This document shows positions 23,160 through 31,958 of a stretch of 32,763 bases of DNA, in pieces (the first letter of the stretch is position 1; each line of letters opens with the position of its first letter). Under the pieces are notes generated by a model that was not told the DNA's origin, searched no databases, and saw only the letters and a list, made by a program, of their open reading frames with translations. Both the position numbers and the translations under genes were made by a program. Source of the stretch: an uncultured Verrucomicrobiota bacterium (GTDB lineage: Bacteria > Verrucomicrobiota > Kiritimatiellia > RFP12 > UBA3636); NCBI GenBank assembly GCA_949285835.1, contig CASEAR010000059.1:1-32763 (forward strand), read 5' to 3'.

Positions 23160-26129
23160 ATGATGAGCAGACAGATAGAAGGGTCCGGGATTGAGCGGTG
23201 GCTTTGTGCGGCTGTGATGCTGGCGGCGGCTCAGGTATGTTCTGAAGGTGCGGTTATTGCCAGGGATTCCTTTCCGGATGCGGAAGGTGCGTACGGCGAC
23301 GGTGTTTCTGTATACAACACGGATCCCGCGCATGATACGATTTACGGGTTTTCAGGCAAGTGGACTTCCGCATCGTCAACCAGTGTGTTTGTGGGTGCCG
23401 CCGAGGGCCTGGAGTATCCGGACATAATAGCGGCGGAGTCGTTTCCGGGTGCGATTGCGATAAAGAATACGACGGCCGGGCACACGACGGGGCGTGCGAT
23501 ATCGCGTCCTCTGGCCGGCTTTGAAGCGAGCGGGCAGCTTTATTTCAGCGTACTTATAAACGCTCCGGAAACAGCGCTCAAAATGCTGGAATCCGGACAG
23601 GCGTACGGTGTCGGGTTCGGTGTGACAGGTAAGCCCGGCAACAGCGATTCGGCGGTGCTTCCAACGGAAGGCGTATATGTGGGCTACCGCAAGGATGAGA
23701 GCGGAAGCAAGGGGTCGGTTGACGGCTGCGGGATTATTCTGCGTGCCGACGGTGTTAATACCGTGATTTTGAGTGATCCTGTCCCGGGCGAAACATATTT
23801 TGTTGTGGTGCAGGTTACGGGAGGCTCCGGGGACGCGCCGGGGGAGGTGGCTGCATGCGTGAATCCCGAGACTGCGGAAGATCTGAGCATGGATTCTCCT
23901 AAAGCGGCGGTGCTTCCATATACCGGGTCCATGGAATGGAAGTATCTGACGTTCAGCGGATTGTATGCGACTGGCGGAGCTGAAATGCGTTACGATGAGG
24001 TTATCCTTGCCGATACGCTTGAGGATGCGGTGAGTTTTGTTGATGAGAATATGCCGGTTTTTGTCGACTCCCCTGTAATAAGATACGACGAAACGGCGAA
24101 GGAGTTCGTATTTTCCGCGGGCTTGTCGAACGGGCACGGAGATTTGTACGCTCTGGTGGGGTATGAGCCGGGAGTGTATGTATATACGAACCTCGTGGTA
24201 TCGGGAATATCTGCGGGAGAGAACGCAGAGACTGCGGCGGAGTGGCTGCCGGCAGATGCAGTATGCTGCTATGCAGCGCTGGTACAGAACGGAGAGTATT
24301 CGGTCGAGCTGGAGGGTGAACAGCCGGTGTATTCGGGCGTGATTTCGGCGGAAGCTGTATCGGATGGCGATGAAGACGGGCAGAAGCCGGGAGTGATCGA
24401 TGTTGTGCGTGCCGGTACAGCGGAAGCGGTGAGCAGGGAGGTTGTTGTGGAATACACAGTGAGCGGCACGGCTCTTCCGGGTATCAATTACATATCGCTG
24501 CCCGGGACAATAACGATCCCGGCGGGGACGAACAGGGCGTCCGTGTCGGTGCGGCCGATGGTGGACGGGGCGAATCTGGACGATGTGACGGTAACACTGA
24601 CGGTAACGGGAGCTTACAATGCGGTGGACGATAGTTCGTCGGCTACAATTACGATAAAGAGTGTGGATTTGCCGCAGGGAGTGAATGTGTGGGTCGCCTC
24701 TGAGAACGGCAATGCATCGGATCCGAAGAACTGGAGCCTCGGGCGTGTGCCCATATCCACAGATGACATATTGCTTGACTTCTACTCTGTTGCCGGGATG
24801 CGCTGGGATGCCGGTGAGAACGGTTTGCCGGCGAATGTGGCGTCGTGGACGCAGACTGCCGCATATACCAACAGGGTGGAGATACCGACGTCGTGCACGG
24901 GGGATTTTACGGCGTTTGTGATAGACGGCGATGCGGTGCTGGACGGCGGTGTATGGTGGCGCGCAGGAAACGGCGACAGCAATACCGCAAACGTGTGGCT
25001 GAACATACGTGCAGGCGGTAATTTAAGTGTGGGAAAAGACTTCCTTTTTGACGGCGTGAGTTACGGGTTTCCGAGGCGGTACGGTCCCGCGCCCGGCGGC
25101 GATGCAGGCGCAGGGAAGGGGGCGGCGCACGGCGGAATGGGCGGCACGGCGGACGACGGCACGTACGGGCGCGGTCCCTGCTACGGTGTTTTGAAGGAAC
25201 CGGTTTCTCTGGGATCGGGCGGTGCGGCGTATTCGGTAAACGGCGGCGGCGCTGTCATAATAGACGCGGCGGGAAGCATTGTTTTTGACGGGAAAATCAA
25301 TGTAAACGGCGACACGTCGGCATCGTATGCGGGCCCTTCGGCAGGGAGCGTCCTGATAAAGGCGGAGTCGTTTACCGGCGCCGGAGAAATTACGGCGCAG
25401 GGCGGTTTTTCGACGGGAAACAAGCGAAACGGGGGCGGAGGCGGAAGGATAGCGATTCACGTTCGCGGAGCGGGGAGCACGATAGACTCGTTTTTCGACG
25501 GTTTTACCGGTGTGATTTCGGCGAGCGGCGGCGATACGAAAAACGAATCGACGCCTCATTATCCGGGAGCCGCAGGCACGGTTTACATCGAGACGGCGTC
25601 CGATGCGGGGCGCGGGACACTGATCGTGGAAAATGCAGGCGGAGTGTGGACAAACACCAAGGGAGCGATCGTTGCGAACTACAAGGTGCGCGGAGATGCG
25701 CAGGTTACGGAACCGGTGTGGGATGTGTCGTCCGTGAGGCTTGCCAAGGCAGGGCGCATCGGCATTCCGGCGGGGACGGAACTGTGCGTTCCGGAATTTT
25801 CCGCGATAAGCGGCGATGGCCACACTCAGAACGCGATTGTGCTGATTGACGGCGGCAGGCTTGTTTCCGGCGTGCAGTACGAGAATCTTACGCTTGATGG
25901 TTACAATCTGGAGGTTCGCGGGACGAATACGTTTGACACGACTGTTAGGGTCAAGGCTCCCAACATGCTGATTGTGGAAGGGGAATTCTCTGCGGGCGGC
26001 CTCGTACTGGACGGGGAATATATCCCGAACGGCGATTACTCCGCGGATTCACTTGGGGAGCTCGTTGGCGGCGCCGGCATTATCCGAATAGTCGGAAGCA
26101 GGCAGAGCACTTTTATATTGGTTAAATGA
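23160..26129 (+). CDS. Large secreted surface protein with Calx-beta domain and glycine-rich beta region
   Basis: A 989-residue protein with a hydrophobic signal segment (about 12-31). Residues 31-300 look like a LamG/concanavalin-type beta-sandwich. At about 395-502 lies a Calx-beta domain (DVVRAGTAEAV, VEYTVSGTALPGINYI, GTITIPAGTNRASVSV, DDVTVTLTVTG). Residues 508-530 carry the NGNASDPKNWSLGRVP pattern seen in many secreted PVC-group proteins. A glycine-rich stretch (about 645-770) and repeated short beta turns suggest a beta-helix, and the ending GEYIPNGDYSADSLGELVGG resembles other such proteins. No catalytic motif was found. It may be an adhesin or glycan-binding scaffold on the cell surface. 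AGGGGTAGG precedes the start; the second Met codon is equally possible. The gene is probably co-transcribed with the LacI gene. Confidence 0.75.
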   Translation: MMSRQIEGSGIERWLCAAVMLAAAQVCSEGAVIARDSFPDAEGAYGDGVSVYNTDPAHDTIYGFSGKWTSASSTSVFVGAAEGLEYPDIIAAESFPGAIAIKNTTAGHTTGRAISRPLAGFEASGQLYFSVLINAPETALKMLESGQAYGVGFGVTGKPGNSDSAVLPTEGVYVGYRKDESGSKGSVDGCGIILRADGVNTVILSDPVPGETYFVVVQVTGGSGDAPGEVAACVNPETAEDLSMDSPKAAVLPYTGSMEWKYLTFSGLYATGGAEMRYDEVILADTLEDAVSFVDENMPVFVDSPVIRYDETAKEFVFSAGLSNGHGDLYALVGYEPGVYVYTNLVVSGISAGENAETAAEWLPADAVCCYAALVQNGEYSVELEGEQPVYSGVISAEAVSDGDEDGQKPGVIDVVRAGTAEAVSREVVVEYTVSGTALPGINYISLPGTITIPAGTNRASVSVRPMVDGANLDDVTVTLTVTGAYNAVDDSSSATITIKSVDLPQGVNVWVASENGNASDPKNWSLGRVPISTDDILLDFYSVAGMRWDAGENGLPANVASWTQTAAYTNRVEIPTSCTGDFTAFVIDGDAVLDGGVWWRAGNGDSNTANVWLNIRAGGNLSVGKDFLFDGVSYGFPRRYGPAPGGDAGAGKGAAHGGMGGTADDGTYGRGPCYGVLKEPVSLGSGGAAYSVNGGGAVIIDAAGSIVFDGKINVNGDTSASYAGPSAGSVLIKAESFTGAGEITAQGGFSTGNKRNGGGGGRIAIHVRGAGSTIDSFFDGFTGVISASGGDTKNESTPHYPGAAGTVYIETASDAGRGTLIVENAGGVWTNTKGAIVANYKVRGDAQVTEPVWDVSSVRLAKAGRIGIPAGTELCVPEFSAISGDGHTQNAIVLIDGGRLVSGVQYENLTLDGYNLEVRGTNTFDTTVRVKAPNMLIVEGEFSAGGLVLDGEYIPNGDYSADSLGELVGGAGIIRIVGSRQSTFILVK

Positions 26130-26137
26130 TCAGTACC

Positions 26138-26157
26138 GCACGGGGTCGTGCCCGTGC
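26138..26157 (+). other. Perfect hairpin between surface protein and glycosidase genes
   Basis: GCACGGG (26138-26144) and CCCGTGC (26151-26157) form a 7-bp stem with a 6-nt loop in the 67-bp gap. No T run follows, so it is unlikely to be a full terminator. It may stabilise mRNA ends and set different expression levels for the two genes. Confidence 0.35.
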
Positions 26158-26196
26158 CGACAGCGGTCCGGGCAGTATGTAAACAAAAGGAAAAAA

Positions 26197-29100
26197 ATGA
26201 AACTCAAAGCAGCAATGATGGTGCTCTCGGCTGCCGCTTCGTGCGCTTTCGGGGCAATAAAAGACACCGAATGGTGCGTGATAGAGACGCCGGATACGGC
26301 TTATCCGGGACAGGTCATAGAGGTCAAAGTGACGCTGAAGGAGGGCGCTGTCCCGCCGGGACTCAAGGTTTCCAATCATCTGCAATGGATGCGGAAGGAG
26401 GGTTTCGGGGGGATGCTCAGCTGGGTGCCGGGCAAAGATGCTGTTCCCGGAAAGACCGTTGTGTTCAAGCATAAGCCGTCGAATTTCAACGAAAAGATAA
26501 GCTCGATATCTCCGCTTGTTTTTCTTTCTCCGAACGATGACTTCAAATCAATGACGAAACGGGCGAACGGGTGCAATATTCTGTTTTTGAAGAGTGCGGA
26601 AGAGGCGAAAAAGGCGGAGAGCAGGATTCGTCCGTCTACGGTGACTTTCAAGAAGAGCTCCCTGCGAATAGACCCGATAACGAAAGAAGCTGGGGAGGGT
26701 GATGCGGTGAAGGTCGCCGTGCACTACGATCTTTCTCCTGAGGATAATTGGGGCGACGGGACGAAGATAACACTCATGCCGTTGGGGCCGTGGATTGACA
26801 ACCCTGATGGGAAATACACGAAGTCCCGCGTTCATATCGGTGTCAAGGGACTTGGCAGCCGTACCGTGAGTGTGGAGCCGGGAAAGGGGACAAAGGTATT
26901 TGAGTTCAAGCTCGGAAAGCCGCACAAGTACAACGATCTCACCTGGATGGCGTATTATACCGGCGGCGACGGGAAGAAGTGGCCGTGGAGCGTACGCGGC
27001 GGGTCTTTGGATTTCAAAGTAGTTCCGGATGCGTTCGATCTCGCGGCTATGGCGCCGGGAGGCGTGTTTACATACGACGAAGTGCCCCGGATAAACATTG
27101 TGTGGGGAAAGAAGGCGAAACGCGGCGGGGAATACGAGATTTCTTTCAAGTTCACGGATTCTGACGGAAAAAGCGCCGGCGCTTCCGTCAGGACGGTGTC
27201 GGTTCCTGCAGACGGGTCGGAGACAGAGCTGGAGTTTCCGGAGATCAAGGCGAGAGGCGTTATACTTGTGGATGGCTCAATTGAGGGGCTTGGGACCGGG
27301 GATGCTGTGATTGCCAGAATTCCGAATCTGGAAAAGCGTATCGGTCAGGCTCGGACGCCGTTCGGGGTGACGAATGTGTCTACTCCGGAGGAGTCGGCCG
27401 TGGCGCGCAAGCTGGGTATGACTTACTGCCGTCATTTTGTCAACTGGTGTGATTTGGAGCCGCTGGAAGGGCAGTGGATGCTGGATAAACTCAACGGCAG
27501 CATAAATGCAAACAACGAGGCGGGGCTTGTTCCGTGGATATGTCTGGTGAAGCCTCCGTCATGGGTTTTGCCCGGGGATACGCACGGCGCCGGATTTGAG
27601 CCGTTTCCGTTCTGCCACGATAAGTGGGAGAACACGGCAAGGCATCTGGCGGAAACGTTCAAGGGGCGCATCTGGGGGTTTGAGTGGCTTAACGAGATTG
27701 TCCCGGGAAACAAAAGTTTGGTGCCGGAGGAGGATTACATTGACTTCTGCAGGATAGGGACGGAGGCGGTAAAGTCGGTGGATTCGGCGCTGAAGGTGCA
27801 GCTCGCCGGAGGACTTTGGCCGCGAAATTTCCGCACAGACCTGCTTGCAAAGGGCGTGGTAGAGTATATAGACGTGCTTCCGGTACATTACTCGGACCGC
27901 ACGGGCGTACAGGAGGCGATACGCGACGCCGCCGCGGCCGGCAAGAGCCGTCTGGAGATATGGGACAACGAGTCTGCGCGCGGGCTTTCTGTCTGGGGAA
28001 TGCCTGAGGCGGAGGCTCTTACCGGAAGCGTGGTGCAGTCGAAATGGGTGATGCGCAACTGGCCCGCGGAGCTCGCGGCGGGCGCCAGGTGTATTGTATA
28101 TTTCGGCGGAAATGCGCAGGCGGCGGGCAACTGGACATACCTGCGTGATGCGGCAACGCCGCGCCCGGTGGCCGCCACTCTGGCGGTGCTTTCAGACAAA
28201 ATCGGTCTGGCGCGTCCCGTTGGGACGACGGCAGTGAATGAGAATACGATCATGCATGTGTTTGAAGAGAACGGGCGCGGCATAGCGGTGGCGTCCACGA
28301 TCTCGAGCAATGACGGCGACAAGGCGGTTCTCAGTTTTAACGCCGGTACCGGAAGCGTGGTTGTGACGGATTACAAAGGCGAGTCAAAGACGGTGAAAAC
28401 CGAAAATGGCGTGCTGACCATGGAAGTGGGCGCCATGCCGGTTTTTATCGAAGGGTTCAGGCTTGCCGACGCTGCGGTTATGGCGTCGGTGTGGCTGAAC
28501 GGACAGGACATAGCGTCGTACAATCCGATGGCCGCGGCGGCATCGAATGTGGATACAGACATACCGGTATGCGTTAAAAACACGCTTGCGGAGCCTGTCT
28601 CAGGGAGCGTCCGTGTAAATGTAAACGGCACGGATTTGGGCTCAGTGCAGAAGTTTTCGCTTAAACCCGGCGAGGACGCGTTTTTCAAGTTCGCATACAA
28701 ACCCGGAGCGGAAGAGGGCATAATAGAAGCCAGTGTCTGTATGGAATGGGATTCGCCGGAAAAAGTTTCCGCTGAGAAGGCGTTCAGACTGGTTCAAATA
28801 CGTGCGGACAAACTCGGTAACCTGCTTGAAAACGGCAATATGGAGGAGGGAGTCTCCGGGAAAAGTCCGAAGGGCTGGAATTCCAAGACGGCGAAAATTG
28901 TTGAAATCGGCGGAAAAGGTCCCGGTATGGAAGGCCATGCAATGGAGTTTTCTAAATCCGATGGGTGGCAGCATGCCATGCAGAGTATAGAAATTCCGGT
29001 TCCGGGGAAATCATATTTGTACACGGCCTGGGTTTGGAACGACAATATGTCTGCCGGGAGCAATCTGATGGTTACGGACGACAAAGGCGCGACGAAGTCA

Positions 29101-29931
29101 TACTACACTCCGCATGTATTTTCGGCTCCTCAGAATACGGGTTTCTGGAGGCTTATGACGCATCGCCGTTCGGTCGGGGAAAATATTCGCAGGATGAGTT
29201 TTCAGCCTGTGGCAAAGGGCGAGGGCCGGTCTTTGTACGATAACATTCGTGTGACTATGTACGAAGGGACCGATTATGCCGCGGAGGCCGCAGAGCGCAA
29301 GACGGATATAGTAATAGACGGCGATCTGAGCGACTGGAAATTCAGTGAACCGATTCCGCTTCTGTGCGACAACCAGATTTCAGCTGAAAACGGTTATGTG
29401 TGGACTCCGGAGAATTTATCCGGCATGGCGGAATTCGTATGGGACGACAAGGCATTGTATCTTGCGGTGATGGTGAAGGACGACGTTCACGATGCCAGAA
29501 CCACTGGAGACAAGACGGCTGAAGGAGACAGCCTGCGCGTTGCGTTTCATCCGATGAACCGTGCAGAGGGCGAGGACGGCAAAGCGTTCGAGTGGATCAT
29601 TGGAGCGGCGGCGCCGGGCGGCGGCAGCGGCAGGCATACGCTCTACAGACCGGAGAGCAGGAGCGGAGGCCTTCGCTCCGGACATCTCGCGCGTGACTCC
29701 TCAGTGTACGAAGTGGCAGTGAAGCGAGATGGAGACATCACCTGCTACGAAGTGCGTATTCCCTGGTCCGAGACAGGGCTGTCCGGTGCGACCATCGGGA
29801 CGAAGGCCGGGCTGTCCATGCAGCTCATAGACAGTGACGGAACTTCGGCGCGCGGCGTTATGACGTGGGGCGGGGGGCTTCGTCCGAATTGGAGTCCATC
29901 CCTCTTCGGCGTGCTGACGCTGGCGCCGTAA
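26197..29931 (+). CDS. Large secreted multidomain glycosidase (clan GH-A, GH39/GH5-like)
   Basis: A 1244-residue protein with a signal peptide (1-19, ending CAFG). Residues 20-375 are beta-rich and of unknown family. The catalytic (beta/alpha)8 region is about 385-700: GFEWLNEIVPG gives acid/base Glu500, LPVHYSD (561-567) is a typical strand motif, and LEIWDNESARG holds the candidate nucleophile Glu592. A beta domain follows (about 700-865). Residues 873-1025 resemble a CBM4/9-type module (NLLENGNMEEG, then LYDNIRVTMYEG). Residues 1035-1244 resemble the CBM9/DOMON type: VIDGDLSDWKFS, ALYLAVMVKDDVH, GDSLRVAFHP, YEVRIPWSE. It is probably an extracellular polysaccharide-degrading enzyme; the specific family and linkage are uncertain. 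AAAAGG lies just ahead of the ATG. It is the last gene of the LacI-surface protein-glycosidase unit. Confidence 0.78.
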   Translation: MKLKAAMMVLSAAASCAFGAIKDTEWCVIETPDTAYPGQVIEVKVTLKEGAVPPGLKVSNHLQWMRKEGFGGMLSWVPGKDAVPGKTVVFKHKPSNFNEKISSISPLVFLSPNDDFKSMTKRANGCNILFLKSAEEAKKAESRIRPSTVTFKKSSLRIDPITKEAGEGDAVKVAVHYDLSPEDNWGDGTKITLMPLGPWIDNPDGKYTKSRVHIGVKGLGSRTVSVEPGKGTKVFEFKLGKPHKYNDLTWMAYYTGGDGKKWPWSVRGGSLDFKVVPDAFDLAAMAPGGVFTYDEVPRINIVWGKKAKRGGEYEISFKFTDSDGKSAGASVRTVSVPADGSETELEFPEIKARGVILVDGSIEGLGTGDAVIARIPNLEKRIGQARTPFGVTNVSTPEESAVARKLGMTYCRHFVNWCDLEPLEGQWMLDKLNGSINANNEAGLVPWICLVKPPSWVLPGDTHGAGFEPFPFCHDKWENTARHLAETFKGRIWGFEWLNEIVPGNKSLVPEEDYIDFCRIGTEAVKSVDSALKVQLAGGLWPRNFRTDLLAKGVVEYIDVLPVHYSDRTGVQEAIRDAAAAGKSRLEIWDNESARGLSVWGMPEAEALTGSVVQSKWVMRNWPAELAAGARCIVYFGGNAQAAGNWTYLRDAATPRPVAATLAVLSDKIGLARPVGTTAVNENTIMHVFEENGRGIAVASTISSNDGDKAVLSFNAGTGSVVVTDYKGESKTVKTENGVLTMEVGAMPVFIEGFRLADAAVMASVWLNGQDIASYNPMAAAASNVDTDIPVCVKNTLAEPVSGSVRVNVNGTDLGSVQKFSLKPGEDAFFKFAYKPGAEEGIIEASVCMEWDSPEKVSAEKAFRLVQIRADKLGNLLENGNMEEGVSGKSPKGWNSKTAKIVEIGGKGPGMEGHAMEFSKSDGWQHAMQSIEIPVPGKSYLYTAWVWNDNMSAGSNLMVTDDKGATKSYYTPHVFSAPQNTGFWRLMTHRRSVGENIRRMSFQPVAKGEGRSLYDNIRVTMYEGTDYAAEAAERKTDIVIDGDLSDWKFSEPIPLLCDNQISAENGYVWTPENLSGMAEFVWDDKALYLAVMVKDDVHDARTTGDKTAEGDSLRVAFHPMNRAEGEDGKAFEWIIGAAAPGGGSGRHTLYRPESRSGGLRSGHLARDSSVYEVAVKRDGDITCYEVRIPWSETGLSGATIGTKAGLSMQLIDSDGTSARGVMTWGGGLRPNWSPSLFGVLTLAP

Positions 29932-30000
29932 CGGATAAATCTCCGGGGAAAGTGGTTTTGCCGGAGGTCGCTGCGTACGCAGTTTGCGGGAACAAGGGTT

Positions 30001-30036
30001 CCGGGTAATTAACGCCCGGGGCCTCTCGCGTTTTTT
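30001..30036 (+). terminator. Candidate intrinsic terminator after the large glycosidase gene
   Basis: Alternative stems are visible: CCGGG (30001-30005) with CCCGG (30015-30019), and AACGC (30011-30015) with GCGTT (30028-30032), the latter running directly into TTTT within a T6 run (30031-30036). An additional hairpin CTCCGG/CCGGAG occurs at 29941-29966. The region is a reasonable place for the transcript from 22131-29931 to end. Confidence 0.4.
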
Positions 30037-30350
30037 GCTGGGCGAAACCTGCAGGACGCGGCCCGCTGCGGGATTTTGTCAGGCGCAGGTGTAGAGGCGT
30101 GCTCTTCTGTAAACCTACGCACGGAGACCTTGTCCACGTGCTCCGATGCGTCAATGTGCCCGGCGTCAAGCTGCGCGTTGTAAGCGTTCAGGGACAGCCT
30201 GCGGGACGTGACGCCGGGCTTCTCAAGCATCGGTTTGCCGCTGGAATCGGTATTTTCGCAAAGCTGGTTGACTTCGTATGCTATTTTTACTGCCTTTCCC
30301 CCGGAAACGCTGTCTCTGTAGACCTTTCTTCCGGCATTGCCAGTTTGGGT
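30009..30350 (-). pseudogene. Coding-like minus-strand remnant, no start codon
   Basis: From about 30335 down to a stop at 30009 a minus-strand frame reads like a real protein (for example AVKIAYEVNQLCENTDSS, then RRLSLNAYNAQLDAGHIDAS). The stretch lacks an ATG, GTG or TTG at its beginning; the only ATG (30228-30230) is internal and has no ribosome site. I do not recognise the family. It directly follows the helicase-like fragment in another frame, so both may derive from one decayed element. Confidence 0.35.
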
Positions 30351-30480
30351 CTAACTCCCGAAGACGGCAAATATAATTTGCTTGTTTTTCCTGTGCGGTT
30401 TTTCTTTACCTTCAAGAATTCTATCGAACAGATGCAATTCTTATCTTCCTCAAGCTCCTTCTGCGAATTCGGAGAGAATC
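30287..30480 (-). pseudogene. Helicase-like C-terminal fragment (DnaB/gp4 type?)
   Basis: A minus-strand frame of about 62 codons without a start codon ends at TAA (30287-30289). It contains CSIEFLKVKKNRTGKTSKLY, which resembles the C-terminal FLKxRKNRxTGxTG-type segment of DnaB/T7 gp4-like replicative helicases. Upstream, in a shifted frame (about 30455-30600), another coding-like piece reads RIPGVYIARGDEEGIKAVH. The pattern is that of a gene broken by frameshifts, possibly phage-derived. The resemblance is from memory and short, so the identity is tentative. Confidence 0.3.
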
Positions 30481-30489
30481 ATGTGTCCA

Positions 30490-30916
30490 CGGCGCAATGG
30501 AACGTGGCATTCACGCGGTCGATGAACGGCTTTTATGCCTTCCTCGTCCCCTCTTGCAATATAGACGCCCGGAATTCTCAAATGTATGGTATATTGCCTG
30601 CATGGAAAACGGACATGTGGAATACGGCGGCAATTTTACCGGCGGCGTTTGCAGGACAGATGCCGTCATTGGCAAAGTAACGTATAAAAAAGGCGGATTC
30701 GGACACTGCGATAGCGCTGTGGTCGGAATTGCCGTCCGCTTATATTGTCTTCGGTGAAGAAATGAGCGTGCCGCCGGCGATCTGGTTTGCGGTGATGACC
30801 GCCGGGGAAGAGTCTGTCAGCCGCGTGACGCTTTCGGAAAGTGCGGTGGCAGAGTGGATACCGTACCGCGCGGATTTGTGGGTAGGAAGAGCCTTTTGGA
30901 GAGAGGTTTGTGGAGC
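30490..30916. other. Spacer upstream of tag
   Basis: No secure gene. A 51-codon plus-strand frame starts with ATG at 30602 (MENGHVEYGGNFTGGVC...) but lacks a ribosome site. A second frame at 30681-30956 has a plausible amino acid composition but overlaps tag by 40 bp and has no good start. Confidence 0.35.
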
Positions 30917-31483
30917 ATGTGCACAAAAGACGAAAAGAAGCGATGTCGGTGGGTAAATTTGGAAAACAGCCGTTATGTAAGATACCATGACGAGGAGTGG
31001 GGCGTGCTTGTGACCGATGAGCGCAAGTTTTTTGAGATGCTGCTGCTGGAATGCTTTCAGGCGGGGCTTTCATGGGAGTGTGTACTTAACAAGCGGGAAG
31101 CGTTCGCGGCGGCGTTTGATGGATTTGACGCGGAAAAAATATGTGCTTACGGAGAGGAGAAGTTTGCGGGACTTCTGAAGGATTCCGGAATAATCCGGAA
31201 CCGGCTCAAGATACGCGCGGCTGTATCGAATGCTTCGGTGTTCCGCGCGATACAGCGTGAGTGGGGGAGTTTTTCGGAGTATTTGCGTCATTGGAGCGGC
31301 GGCATGGTAATTTACGAGACGGGGAAAACGACCTCGGGGCTGTCAGATGCGATTTCTAAAGACTTGCGCAGGCGCGGTATGAAATTCGTGGGTTCGGTTA
31401 TTGTTTATTCGTATCTTCAGGCGGTGGGAGTGGTAAATTCGCATGAGCCGGGATGTTTCCTGTACCATGGCGAAAAGCGATGA
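30917..31483 (+). CDS. tag: DNA-3-methyladenine glycosylase I
   Basis: A 188-residue base-excision repair enzyme that removes 3-methyladenine from alkylated DNA in the cytoplasm. The full family pattern is present: CRWV, YHDEEWGV (23-30), FEMLLLECFQAGLSWECVLNKR, LSDAISKDLRRRGMKFVGSV and YLQAVGVVNSHEPGC. The four zinc ligands of the E. coli enzyme have counterparts Cys10, His24, His176 and Cys180, with the H-x3-C spacing kept. The length matches the family (about 187). The start is the ATG at 30917, with GAGAGG (30901-30906) 10 bp upstream; an in-frame ATG 63 bp earlier would add residues outside the family pattern. It stands alone between decayed sequence and a tRNA gene. Confidence 0.95.
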   Translation: MCTKDEKKRCRWVNLENSRYVRYHDEEWGVLVTDERKFFEMLLLECFQAGLSWECVLNKREAFAAAFDGFDAEKICAYGEEKFAGLLKDSGIIRNRLKIRAAVSNASVFRAIQREWGSFSEYLRHWSGGMVIYETGKTTSGLSDAISKDLRRRGMKFVGSVIVYSYLQAVGVVNSHEPGCFLYHGEKR

Positions 31484-31870
31484 ACGTGGATTCGGGGATT
31501 GAGTTGTTTCGGCATGGCTGCCTGAGGAGGTTGCGGCGGATGCGGTATGCCGGATGGAATTTGCGCGAGAGCCGCGGTTACGGCTGTTTCGCAATTTTTA
31601 CGGGGCAGCGGAGGCAGAAAATACTCAAAGTTAATGCGGTTCTGGCGGGTAAACATTTTGAAAAGCCGGTGGAATAATTTCCGACAGTTGCGGCAATTGC
31701 AGCGTGTCTGCCGCGAATTTCGGATGCTATACATGTGCTGTCCGTGCGAATATAGTTCCTGACGTCTGCTTTTGGTGTGTTGCTGCATATCCGATATAAA
31801 AGCCGTGTTGGGAACATATTTGCTTGAACGCAAGCCGCCTTTAATGTAAATTTGTGTAGTTGCTGTGCTA
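31484..31870. other. Spacer between tag and tRNA-Ser, possible gene remnant
   Basis: No intact gene. Plus-strand pieces in two frames look coding-like: WLPEEVAADAVCRMEFAREP within about 31490-31632, and KVNAVLAGKHFEKPVE ending at 31677. They would join only by a frameshift, which fits a decayed gene. The family is not recognised. Confidence 0.25.
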
Positions 31871-31958
31871 GGAGGGGTGGCGGAGCGGTTTAACGCGGCG
31901 GTCTTGAAAACCGTTGAGGCGCAAGCTTCCGGGGGTTCGAATCCCTCCCCCTCCGCCA
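31871..31958 (+). tRNA. tRNA-Ser (anticodon UGA)
   Basis: An 88-nt class II tRNA. The acceptor stem pairs GGAGGGG with CCCCTCC, the anticodon loop reads CTTGAAA (anticodon TGA), a long variable arm follows (TGAGGCGCAAGCTTCCG), and the T loop is TTCGAAT. The discriminator is G and the 3' CCA is encoded in the DNA. The long variable arm and the anticodon agree on serine. Confidence 0.95.

Noticed and set aside
25023..25823. 266-codon minus-strand frame antisense to the surface protein gene
   Set aside because: It is a shadow of the glycine-rich coding region and is rich in Arg and Ala. The sense frame has a signal peptide and recognisable domains.
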